Part shown: positions 44,153 through 53,981 of the stretch, one piece after another | Position numbering within the stretch: the stretch's first letter is position 1 | How the letters are laid out: each line of letters begins with the position of its first letter | Assembly: GCA_010093705.1 (NCBI GenBank) | Contig: MU006090.1 | Span: forward strand, 128,056 to 192,055 | DNA length: 64,000 nucleotides | Direction: 5' to 3' | Origin: Patellaria atrata CBS 101060 | Lineage: Eukaryota > Ascomycota > Dothideomycetes > Patellariales > Patellariaceae | Position numbers and translations under genes: made by a program | The notes under the pieces: generated by a model | What the model was told of the DNA's origin: nothing | What the model saw: only the letters and a program-made list of their open reading frames with translations | Databases searched by the model: none

Positions 44153-45968
44153 GAAGAATTTGGGCCTGGAGATGTCAGTAGATGGTTAGGGGTCAGAAGC
44201 CATTGAGCTTACGCCATGATTGTTGGAGGGGAATTTTGTGATTGAGGTGCAAGACCAAACGAACTAAAGAGAAGTCGAGAGCGTGAGAGAGGGAATGGGC
44301 TATTTAACTTAGTCTTGCGGTCAAAGCTCCGAGACGATGGAGGTGTGGTGGGTCGTTTTGTGGAGTTAAGCGAGGAGATATCATTTATGTCTTTCTGTTG
44401 GATGTGCTAGAGATGCGGAGAGGGGATATCCTGTGTGGTACTGACATCATGTATTGCTCTCCAAGGTCTGAGACGGCGTAGAAGGGATCTGGGTGTAAGG
44501 ATGAGGAATGAAAATCGCTGTGAACTTGGTGCCCCAGACGAGGAATGTATATTCCAGACCTGGACCAGACATAATCAGTGGGTTCCCACCTACGAAGTCG
44601 AAGTCTCGAACTGTTCAAGATCGATTTCGTTCGTTCATGATACTATTCGTCCAGATTCCACAGCCATTCATGGGTGCTGCCAACCGCCTCACTCAGTTAG
44701 ATACATCTCTGATTAGAAGATAAGCTCTGCTAAGCTACCAGACGAGAATATTTTACGGATGATAAGCTCCAATTAACTTTCGGAAAGTCCGTGGTTGAGG
44801 TCTGTATAGACGCGGATTCAGAGTCGTGACATCAATATTCGCAGGTTGTTGCAGGAGGAATTGGCTGAGGCTGATATCTTGTAGAATCATATGAGTGTAT
44901 CCTCATCTCCTCGGTAAGACCGTCTTTCCAGCACCCTTCTTGTATATGAAAGCCTAGATGGAATATGAATCCCCGTATACGGTTCAAATCAATGTTGGGT
45001 GTATAGAGAGCCACAAGAGCTTCATACTTGAACCCGGAAGGACGCTATTTGGAAGATCGGAGGTCAATAAACTTGACCGTCGATGATGATTTGGAGTTTA
45101 GTTGGATAGCCGACCATGGTTCGGTACATGCTGGATGCGGGGTGGGTTTCTCAACGGTATCAATATCTCCAACTTGCTACAGCGGAGGACGAGTTCCAAT
45201 TGGGATCATTAGCATTAACCTCCATCATAGAATGTGGTACACGCACAAAGTTGCCCGCCCCTTTTGTCACATGGACGTTGCACCGATGGTAGGAAATCCG
45301 GTTGGCAGGTAGAAATTCATGATACCATTAAGGATATATCTGCACTGGTAACGTAAAGTGTCGTCAATAATAATGATTTTTACTCGATATCCTCATCAAT
45401 AGAAAAAATCCATTAAATACGCATAAGAAAAAGTCGTTTTCTGTAATAACAGTCACAGAAGACAATCGTCTCTTAAGTTTGATCTTGAGGTCGTGACAAT
45501 AATCCCAAAAAAGGGTGTGCAACTGCAGAGAGACAGAAGGCAGCCGCACCAATGGTAAGAAACAGTGAAAGAAGAACGAAGAATATAAACAAAGTCGTGC
45601 CGCCGTCTTTTTCCGCTCGCTGAACGCTTCAATGCTACGCGCTGGACGCTATGCTAGCCGCCTACGAAAGGAGAAAACAAATGATAGAAGAAAAAATTTC
45701 CTCATAAAACTAAGCTTAAAACCCCAAATGCCTATAAAAGTGGCAAAGAAAGCCGTCCTAATGAAACTGAGTACCGAAATTGCGAGTCATGAGTCGTGAG
45801 TATGGAGTCGTAACGTGCCGTCGTGATATCGTGAAAACAAAGATTCTTCAAATCGCAATCTTTAGCCGCCCATATACTTTTCGCCCTCTGATTTTGCGCC
45901 CTTGGTGGTTTCCTCCCCTTTCAGGATTACGTCCTTATTGGTTTTTTCCCTCGTAGTAATTCTCCCTT
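44153..45968. other. Intergenic region, 1.8 kb, no gene seen
   Basis: Apart from the possible 5-nt first exon at 44213-44217, frames here are short and without domains. It includes the promoter of the acidic membrane protein gene and the 3' flank of the dsRBD-like gene. Confidence 0.45.
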
Positions 45969-46462
45969 TTAGCGCCATGCACCGTCGCGAAGGCATGAGT
46001 TGCACCGTTCATACTGTCTCATAGAACCGCGTCCGCAAAAGCAAAGCGCGCCGGATGATCTGCTCGAGCGTCGGCTCTGTGTCTCAGTATCAAGTCCACT
46101 ATCGCTGCTGCGAGGGCTGCTGCCCCCGCTCAAAGTCTCTGGATAGGTGCTGCTCCCGATATCATACTCGTTCGAGGAACTGCTGCCCGTGTTGCGACGT
46201 CCAGTTCCGATAGCGACAGGTAAACCTTGTATAACACCTCCTTGTCCTTGTCTTTGACCGGGGTACATTCCATCGTTGACAGAGAAGTTGCGGCAGATCA
46301 TGTACGCTCTGGTCGCTGCGGCGTTCCGGGCAAGCTCGTAACTGTCATATGCGGTGTCCGTAGTGTACTCGCGGTTATTGACTCGAACGGTACATGTGTA
46401 GCCGCGTCTGGTTTGGAATACCTCGTATAGCGGGTCTGGCCAGTGGCGACGTTGGCATAAGC
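45969..46462 (-). CDS. dsRBD-like protein, 3' exon (5' end unresolved)
   Basis: An exon of 164 codons plus two bases follows a TGTAACAG acceptor at 46463-46465. Its first 70 residues (CQRRHWPDPLYEVFQTRRG, YTCTVRVNNREYTTD, YELARNAAATRAYMIC) show the alpha-beta-beta-beta-alpha pattern of a double-stranded-RNA-binding domain. The basic helix 2 of strong RNA binders is replaced by ARNAAATRAY. A Ser/Gly-rich linker leads to CFCGRGSMRQYERCNSCL, a four-cysteine cluster that could bind zinc. At least one upstream exon is missing. A candidate beginning ATGTTG at 46694 and ending before GTGATG near 46643 keeps the frame but lacks supporting conservation, so it is not included. The role is unknown; related short dsRBD proteins occur in ascomycetes. 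Confidence 0.68.
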
Positions 46463-49400
46463 CTGTTACATTGCGATCGAATTAGTTTGATGTTCAATGA
46501 AAACCTTAACGTTCAATTGAAAAAATAAAAAATAAAAATCAGACGTATAGTTGGCCACAAAAGCATCAGAAAATGAACGGAGGACGAATGAAAAATGAAG
46601 AACATTGTAACCGAAAACACACATCACCGTCCGAGCGGTTGCTAAGAAAACTCCGACAGCCACTATTCGACCATTTCAAATAATCATACAACATCAATGG
46701 AAGAATTTTTGACGTTGATGCATAAGGCTACGAACTGATATCCGAGCATGTGGCGATGGACATGGGATGAAATGCAGGATGCCTTACCCGTCAGGTACAT
46801 AATGTAGAACATGTTTGCCAGCTTAGGTACCAAGTAGCAACTGAAAAGTTGTAGGTGTTGAAGGTCAATTGCTACGTGGTGAGGATGACACTTTTGGTAG
46901 GTCCTAGAGGAATATCCCACTTAGGTTGACGTCGAAATCCCAAGAACCGATTGACCCGTGGCTTCTGTCGTACCACACCGGATCTTATTTTGGCCTTGTC
47001 AGTACCAAAGCAAGCAATGACAGCTGTCTTGTTAACCAGTAGTGCCTATGAGAAGCGTCGACAACAAGGGAGAGTGAGTGGTCAAGGCAGAGGGAGAGTT
47101 GGGGGTGGGTGGAATATCTGGCTCCAACAGCGGGAAGGAAAGAAATATATTGCAGCAGCTGGCGTAGAGGCATGTCTAAACATGCATGAGTCTTAGGACA
47201 AAGGTAGGAAAGCAACTAAACACATTGGCTGTTCCAGATGAATAATATGCAAGCGCGATTGAGGCTCCGTTGAGAGACCCATATTGATGTGTTGGCGTGC
47301 CTTTTCACCAGTGAAAAGACTGTTCCAGAAAGCATAGTTTTAGATAGACCTCTACAAGGCACATCGAGACGCTGATCCAGCACAGCGGCCTTGACGAACG
47401 GCTCACAGGAGATTTTTCCCGACGAGAGGCGGCCGTCAATCACGCTACGTCTGCAGCTGAGTGGCGAAATGGAATTGAGACCCCGATATTCTCGCAGGCT
47501 GATGTGCAAACGTTGAAGGTATGAATAACTAGACCCCACGGGTTCAAGTGATGAGTTACATGAAGGAGCTCCGTAATGGGCGTTTTAGGGCTGTCCGGAC
47601 GGCCACTAATGCAGTGTTTCCTCTTGCTTGTACTGGACAAAATGGTAATTGAGAGATCAATTGAATGGTAACATCAAAATCCAGTGTGAGCGACAATATC
47701 CGTGATCTCGACCCCGGGTAGCATGAAGCGATCTTCGTATGGGGAGGAGTCGTCAGGATCGATATTCACCCTGCACCACAGTCCCCAGACTGGGTAGGTG
47801 AAATGGACGACATGGGATGGTGCTATTCCTGTCGTATGCCAGTTCAAGCGCGGTCATGGCGGTTGACGCATCGAGGCATGGTTTAGTTGAAGAGGGAATA
47901 TGACACGCTACCGTGATGTTGATTGCTCATTACTGAAAAGAAAAGTGGCTTTTGATACCTGGAGTGATTCCATCCACGCTCGGGCATGCTAGAGGTAGCA
48001 CGACAGGTAATAAGCCAGGACATTACCTAGCACGAGCTTAAAGATTGAGAGATTCGATGCAACAAGTAGAGAGCGTTAGATGAAAATAATTGTTGCTGGC
48101 ATCGTGGGCTTGAGATGCAATTGCCCTGCTCGCCCTGGGCAAAGTGGATGGCCGTGCTCCTGCATGATGAGCTGGCAACGCTTAAGATTCTTTGAAAATG
48201 GGACTATATGCGCCATCATCCGGAAAAGGACATAACCAGCGTCTCAGACATGCGAGAAATATCGAGCAGCATGAGTCGCCGTTGAGGCACCGGGAAAAAG
48301 ATGCGGGTTGTCTGGTTGTGCAGAAGAATTTGGACACTTGGGGTTCCTCAGCCGTCGATTTCTTCTGGGAAGTCAACGCGGCCAAGTGAGAACTGGCGTG
48401 GATCTGATGATCGCCATATTACCCGCATAAACAAATGGCTTCGTTACAGGCATGTCGTTGGTGGAAGGTCAATAATTGTAAATTCGTAGACGTAGAAGAC
48501 TGTATCCTCCGTACGAGACTTCGAGTCTAAGATGTTACCTTTAGCTTACAGTGATATTGCTTGGGGGGTGAGATGGTCGTTGTTTTGCCGCTTAGGTTGT
48601 ATTCCAACGTCAAAGGACGGTACACTATATTTTCCGTCTGGCTGTACGCGGCAAAGCCGGTCACTGTCACTCGCTCTCCCTGCAGCCTACAGATACTAGA
48701 CAAGTATGTATCTTTCCGAGAGTGCAGGCAGAGTGAAGAGAGTGCAGAGTGCAGAGCGCAACAAGCGTGGAGACACTTGGGACACTGGGACACGGGGCGT
48801 TAGAACTTGTTGTACTGTACTGTACATCTGCCCCATCGCGGTCGAGGCTATTTTGCTTGTTCCTCCTGTGAATCATCGAAGGAAGCACCAACACTCTTGT
48901 CTCTAATGTGGAGAGGGGTTAGAGTGTTGTTAGACGCCCAAGCCGTTAGGACTCCCTGTAGTTTGGTTTCCTTGTCATTGGTGGAGACTGCTGCATTTCG
49001 AGAGGCAGATTCTGCTGGAGAGATTCCGATTCACGAACACAACGATAAGGTAGGGAGGATTTGTGGTGCCTGAGAGTTACCTGGTCAAAGAAGTTTGTTA
49101 GGCAACGAGGGTGTCACTTCAAGCGTTGGATGCTGTATAAACTCTACTTGTAATACAGTAGTCTAGTATAACCGTTAATGCGCAATGCCGGCAGGGAGTC
49201 CGTGCTGCCGTGAAACAGTGAGGAGGATTTTTGAACGAGTATCGAGGCGGTGTAGGGGGTTTAGAACTATAGACGGAGTCTTTGTTCTCGTTGTATTGCA
49301 AACTCACCCTCTATCGTGCGGCGAAGGATGGAAGCATCGTGAGAGAGAGTGCAACTTTGCGGCCTTTGATGCCATCAACACCTTGTGAGAGAACTGAATA

Positions 49401-49836
49401 GCTCTCTAGTCGTACGTCGTCCGAACAGAGCATCACGGCAATCACTCCTCTCTGAATGCTGAATGAGCTAGGAGATTTTCAGCCCTACGGACTCTCCCCG
49501 CTTGCGGCCCCTCTCCCGAGGTGGGGAAGGTCAATGTTACTTTTGTATATGTTGTGTATTGGAGCGATGAAATGATCAAGTCGAGATTGTATATATCTCG
49601 ATGCACTGTCTGAACTCGCCTTCACGGCTCCCTGCAGTTATTTCGGTGTGCAATATACTCCGGGCGTTATCGAACGACAACTCGTCGAGGTATCTACCAG
49701 CAAGGCGAGTAACAAGTGTAAACTCTCAACAGACTCCTAGCCTTCAGTGAGACGGTTTGGATCCTGTCTCATTGGCCAGCACGAAAATCTCAAAAGAAGA
49801 AGTCAGATATTGCTCTGCGATAATATCTTGAGCAAT
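46463..49836. other. 3.4-kb gene-poor region
   Basis: This is the longest stretch without a confident gene. It should contain the missing 5' exon of the dsRBD-like gene. Open frames (for example 47216-47539, 47440-47640 and 48182-48389) are short, overlap on both strands and show no domain. A TGTAC microsatellite lies at 48.81 kb. No terminal repeats or transposase fragments were noticed by eye. Confidence 0.45.
48811..48825. repeat. (TGTAC)3 microsatellite
   Basis: Three perfect TGTAC units in the gene-poor region, the same pentamer as at 15.02 kb. Confidence 0.8.
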
Positions 49837-50270
49837 ATGTCGAAAGGCATCGAACGCATAACGCTATTCAAGCTTCCAGATGAATCCGATATGGAAATGC
49901 TCCTGGCAAAATATTCCACTCTTCAAATGGACGCTAAAAAGGTCGGTAAAGGATCACTTTCAGTCTTGGTCCCTTTTGACTCCTGGTTATCCTAGGGCCC
50001 CTTGTTACCCCGGATTGCTCGTTCTGAAATCGATTCGCTGTACTGATACGGTTAAAGGACTCTCACCCGTACATCATCAAGGCCTCCGCCTCTCGGACAC
50101 ATTCCGATGCGCGTAATCGTGGGATAACTATCGTAGCGAAAACCACATTTGCCTCCCTGGAGGATATGAAATTCTACGATGAGGAATGTGAGGCACATGC
50201 TAGCATCAAAGCAGCCCTAAAAGGGAAACTTGAAGAGCCGCCAGTAACTGTGTTTATGGACGCTGCATAG
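49837..50270 (+). CDS. Stress-response A/B barrel (Dabb) domain protein
   Basis: Exons 49837..49941 and 50058..50270 give 105 residues, the usual size of a single Dabb domain. MSKGIERITLFKLPDESDME forms the first strand and helix; YIIKASASRTHSDARNRG, TIVAKTTFASLEDMKFYDEE and VTVFMDAA complete a ferredoxin-like dimeric alpha/beta barrel. The join KK-D-S-H-P-Y-I mirrors the family's KK-D-G-K-P-Y. The donor is GTCGGT and the acceptor AAG, both non-ideal, but no other pair keeps the frame. Fungal Dabb proteins of this size are stress-induced or occur next to secondary-metabolism and catabolic genes, where some act as small cyclases. It converges with the MFS gene 450 bp away. Confidence 0.82.
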
Positions 50271-50717
50271 GACTAAAGTCTAAAGCACGCGTACGCGGTG
50301 GCATCGGTTCCAGTACTCAGAGTCCTCAAAATATTATCTCCTTACGTCTACCGGGATCTATAGGCCGTCAGTGTAAGACAACCAGGCAGTGTTTTTTAGG
50401 ATCGAAATGTACCAGCGATGAAATCTCGTATGTCAGAACGATAGATGGTGTATTAGCTTCATGCACAAAATTTACTTCTACCGCTCATGCGAGTGAGCAA
50501 CATCTGCAGAAGTTTAGAACCCTAATTCTCGAATTGGTCTCTTCTTGATCATATGATAACACCATAAGACTCTGTAATGGGCAGGCCGACGATTTCGAAT
50601 GTATGAGAAGCTATTTGAGGAAATATCGGTCATATTTAGGCCGCCGCAAACGATAGACCTGGGGGATAGTTGCATTTTGAGCGTAGTACAAGAAAGGCAA
50701 ATATCTGACTGCTGCCA
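50271..50717. other. Convergent spacer, Dabb / MFS genes
   Basis: It holds the 3' flanks of the two facing genes. A frame at 50611-50844 on the minus strand overlaps the MFS 3' end in another frame and is a shadow. Confidence 0.4.
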
Positions 50718-52336
50718 TTAGCAATGTGTCTTGAGATACCTCCATATCCAACTCCAACCACCCAATAGTGCGGTCACTCCTGTAAAAATGATCATTGGGC
50801 CATATTTCGAACTGTAACCTCCCGTATTCTCTAGATCTAACCAACCAGCATTAGTCATTAACGCCACGCTCAGCGGGCCACTAATAACATTGCCAATCCC
50901 GCGACCACCTGAAAGCAATCCAAACATGAAACCCGTATCTGATGCTGGTGACTCTCTTTTCAATTCCATCAGAGCGCCGGACCATGTCGTGCTATAACCA
51001 CCTGCGAAGAAGCCATAGACAATAACGAAGATGCTCAAGACGGCAACGTGGCTTGAGAAGCCCCACAAGAAGAAAATGGCAGCCGTAGAACCCAGGGTGG
51101 AGACCAAGATGGCATTCGTTACATGAAAGTGATCGCTTACGACTCCGATGACAATACCTCCAAACACGGAAGTCCCGTTCAGGATGGAAAGGAGAAGAGT
51201 ACCGATTGTACTAGATAGATGAAGCTGGTCCACAGTGTATGCTGAGAGGTACGCCGTCGGTAAGAAGTAGCCCAAGCTCTGCATAATGTTACCAGCTTGC
51301 AGCATCCAGAATGAAGATAAGCGAAGAAAGGACAAATCTAGACGACGAGCTGACGATGATCGAGCTACGGGTATTCGAGGGCGAAGAAAATGGAGCAGAG
51401 GTGCTGTCATAAGTAACTATTCAAGGATGATCAGTACCTTTGACAACCGCTCTTTTCGTAAGGGTGACGTACTGTAGCGACGGTCCAACCTTGGAGTGTG
51501 GTTCGAGGGCCAAATTTTCGAAGTGATACATCCATAATGAAAGGTAGTACAACCCCTGAGATGCTCTTTCCAGCCCACATAATCCCTATAGCTAAACCCT
51601 TCTTTCGAACGAACCACTCATCTAGGTAGAGAGTGGTAGGAGCGAAGAGTAATCCGCTTCCAAGTCCACAAAGCACTCCTTGTGTTGCAATTAGCTGCCA
51701 TACTTCTGTAGCAAAAGACGACAGTAACAAGCTAATGATGTTGATTAAGAGTCCTATAGGTCCACAGATAGAACGTATCCCGGGCCATCTGGTCAATACG
51801 CCGAAAAGAACTGGGGAAGTAAGATATAGTATTCCCTGCGACCACTTTAGCACAGCACTATATCCATTTTCTATGCCAACCTACCGTGAAGGTAGTTCCA
51901 ATAATAGCAATTCCGGATTTATTTCCTTTTAACCCGGAGTCTTTGGTATAGAATTCCTGAAACACCCCAAAAGCTAGAGAAAAACCTTTGTAATTCCTTT
52001 AAGTCATGAGAATGTTCTCTCACTACGGAAGTACTTACCCCAAACAGGTGTTTGGATGATAGAACATCCAGCTAAAACCAACCATGCTGCCCTACCGCCG
52101 TCGGTAGGGGGTAATGGTGTCTGTTCGACTTCAGACTGCCCAGAGCCGAAGCTCGAATGGATAATATGTGATGCATCAAGCTCATTTATCTGTTCTGTGG
52201 CTGGCCTTGGTATAGTAGCTTGAGCCCGCTGCAGGTCCAACTCATACTCTACTGTCGACATGGTATAGAACTGACGAGGAGCAAATTCTCTGTTAAAGTA
52301 GACGGTATTTTCGACGGTTGAGCCTGTGAGACTCAT
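50718..52336 (-). CDS. MFS transporter, monocarboxylate-porter type
   Basis: Exons 52039..52336, 51885..51985, 51473..51835 and 50718..51416 give 486 residues. A hydrophilic N-terminus of about 80 residues precedes DGGRAAWLVLAGCSIIQTPVWGFSLAFGVFQEFY, shown here in part: GGRAAWLVLAGC and WGFSLAFGVFQEFY are the first segment and the loop typical of the fungal monocarboxylate porter family. About 12 membrane segments follow; GLGSGLLFAPTTLYLDEWF and RKKGLAIGIMWAGKS carry the segment 4-5 signature. The protein ends soon after the last segment (WRYLKTHC), a short tail. The substrate is unknown. Two in-frame ATGs exist (52336 and 52261); the first is used. It is divergent from the cupin gene, and intron 1 has an AAG acceptor. 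Confidence 0.87.
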
Positions 52337-52993
52337 TCCATCAAGAAATTTTTGTATAGAAAAATAATCCCTCAAAAGTCGAATCACAAGGACCCCGCCA
52401 TCGTCATGTCCTCAAGGATTTCGCCCTTCATTGCACGAACGTGCAGTGGCAGATCTCTTATTCGCTGACGAGGCGGGATGCGGAATTATCGGGGATGGCA
52501 TTATTGGTGATTGTAGTAGTATCATCTTGTCATCCCTTTACTGGAAATAGACTTGTCGAAGAACTCAAGAGGGGATACTTTTCAGGTACGAGTAGCAAAT
52601 ACCTTATGGTATGGTGTTGTTGCAGGCTGGGGTCGAGCTCCTTACAAAGTAATCTGAGAAGACAAACTCGTGGTCAAAGCTCGTCTTCCTCTTTGCGGTA
52701 GTTTCATCAACTCAACGTCGTGGACTTCTCCTGTATGATTTAACTGAAATGCGACTTCCCCGCATCATGCAGTGGATACCCACCGTTGCTTCTCGGACTT
52801 TGTAAGATGAAATCATGGAGATCCGTATCGGACACTGCATGCCCAGAGTTACTTCCAAGAATGTATATTTACTACTTAATGTAAAGACAGTCAACGGTCG
52901 AGGAATATCCTCACGACCTTTCGGCAACGAGCATAAAATCGCCTTAATTCGCAACCCAATATTCAGAAAGAAATACCTCTCAGACGGGTCAGA
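52337..52993. other. Divergent promoter, MFS / cupin genes
   Basis: No gene is seen; a short frame at 52441-52701 has no domain. The shared 657-bp spacer would allow joint control of transporter and cupin. Confidence 0.45.
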
Positions 52994-53548
52994 ATGGCGC
53001 ACGAAGGACAACTTCGACAAGTCCAGCGGTTCATAACCACCCACGATAAAGAGACGGGTAAATCCATATTTTCCAATGCAGTTCCAGAAGAGACCACGAT
53101 GCAAGCTCTTCCAGATCGTATGGGATTTGCACTCAGCTACGTGACGAAAGGTTTTCCTGTCGATCTGAACAATGAGAAAGATATTGCTCTGTACAAACCT
53201 TTCCTTGAAAGTCCACCCGGTCTCACCGTGTCTGAAGGCACCGTTCTACGCCATGTCGACTTTCCTCCTTCGACGACATGTGTCATGCATAGGACAGTGA
53301 GCTTGGACTATGGCGTTGTGATCGAGGGCGAAATTGAAGCTATACTTGATAGCGGGGAGACGAGGATATTGCAACGAGGTGATGTATGCATCCAAAGAGG
53401 GACTATGCATGCTTGGAGGAATACGAGCGAACACGATTTTTGCAGAATGATGTTTATTTTACAGGCTTGCAAGCCAATTGAACTGTCTGGTACGGAACTT
53501 GGAGAAGCTGGTGTTACAGAAGAGACAGGCATTCGCCAATCCGATTAA
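52994..53548 (+). CDS. Cupin-domain protein (RmlC-like)
   Basis: A single exon of 184 residues. The N-terminal part, VQRFITTHDKETGKSIFSNA, is typical of a fungal cupin family often found near oxidoreductases. The barrel includes TTCVMHRTVSLDYGVVIEGE as cupin motif 1 and ILQRGDVCIQRGTMHAWRN as motif 2. Only one histidine of the HxH pair of motif 1 is evident (MHRT), while motif 2 keeps its histidine (TMHAW), so metal binding may be incomplete. A non-redox or binding role is as likely as dioxygenase activity. It sits head-to-head with the MFS transporter. Confidence 0.88.
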   Translation: MAHEGQLRQVQRFITTHDKETGKSIFSNAVPEETTMQALPDRMGFALSYVTKGFPVDLNNEKDIALYKPFLESPPGLTVSEGTVLRHVDFPPSTTCVMHRTVSLDYGVVIEGEIEAILDSGETRILQRGDVCIQRGTMHAWRNTSEHDFCRMMFILQACKPIELSGTELGEAGVTEETGIRQSD

Positions 53549-53981
53549 GTGTCAAGGTTTGGGCAAAAGAAATACAACGGTTCATGGTATATGATATAGA
53601 GAATAATTAAACAATAACTTCAATAATCACGATTCTGGGAAGCAAAGACTTTCTTCCTACATTTAGTAAATTTGGTTGTGCCGTGACTAAATACACCAAT
53701 CAGACGGACACTAATGATTGACTTTTAGACTCTCAGCTAGGTAAACCTCTTTCTCCAGTCCCCTAGAATATTTATTCACTCCACAGCTCGTGCACTTGAA
53801 CATCAGAAAAATATCATGCATGATTATATTCACGTAAGAAAGAAACGCTCTGGTGTAAATTTAAAACACTTGCACGATGCTTTGTCTTCGTGAACTTTGC
53901 TAACTGCGGAATAACCTTACTCTATCCGCAAACGTCAACCCGACCCCATCAACAGCATAATAACTGCAATATATTTCCTAT
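53549..53981. other. Spacer between cupin and ram1 genes
   Basis: AT-rich tandem spacer holding the 3' flank of the cupin gene and the ram1 promoter. No gene is seen. Confidence 0.4.

Noticed and set aside
47216-47640. Overlapping minus-strand frames suggesting a decayed gene
   Set aside because: No conserved motif could be recognised in any frame, so neither a gene nor a pseudogene can be supported.
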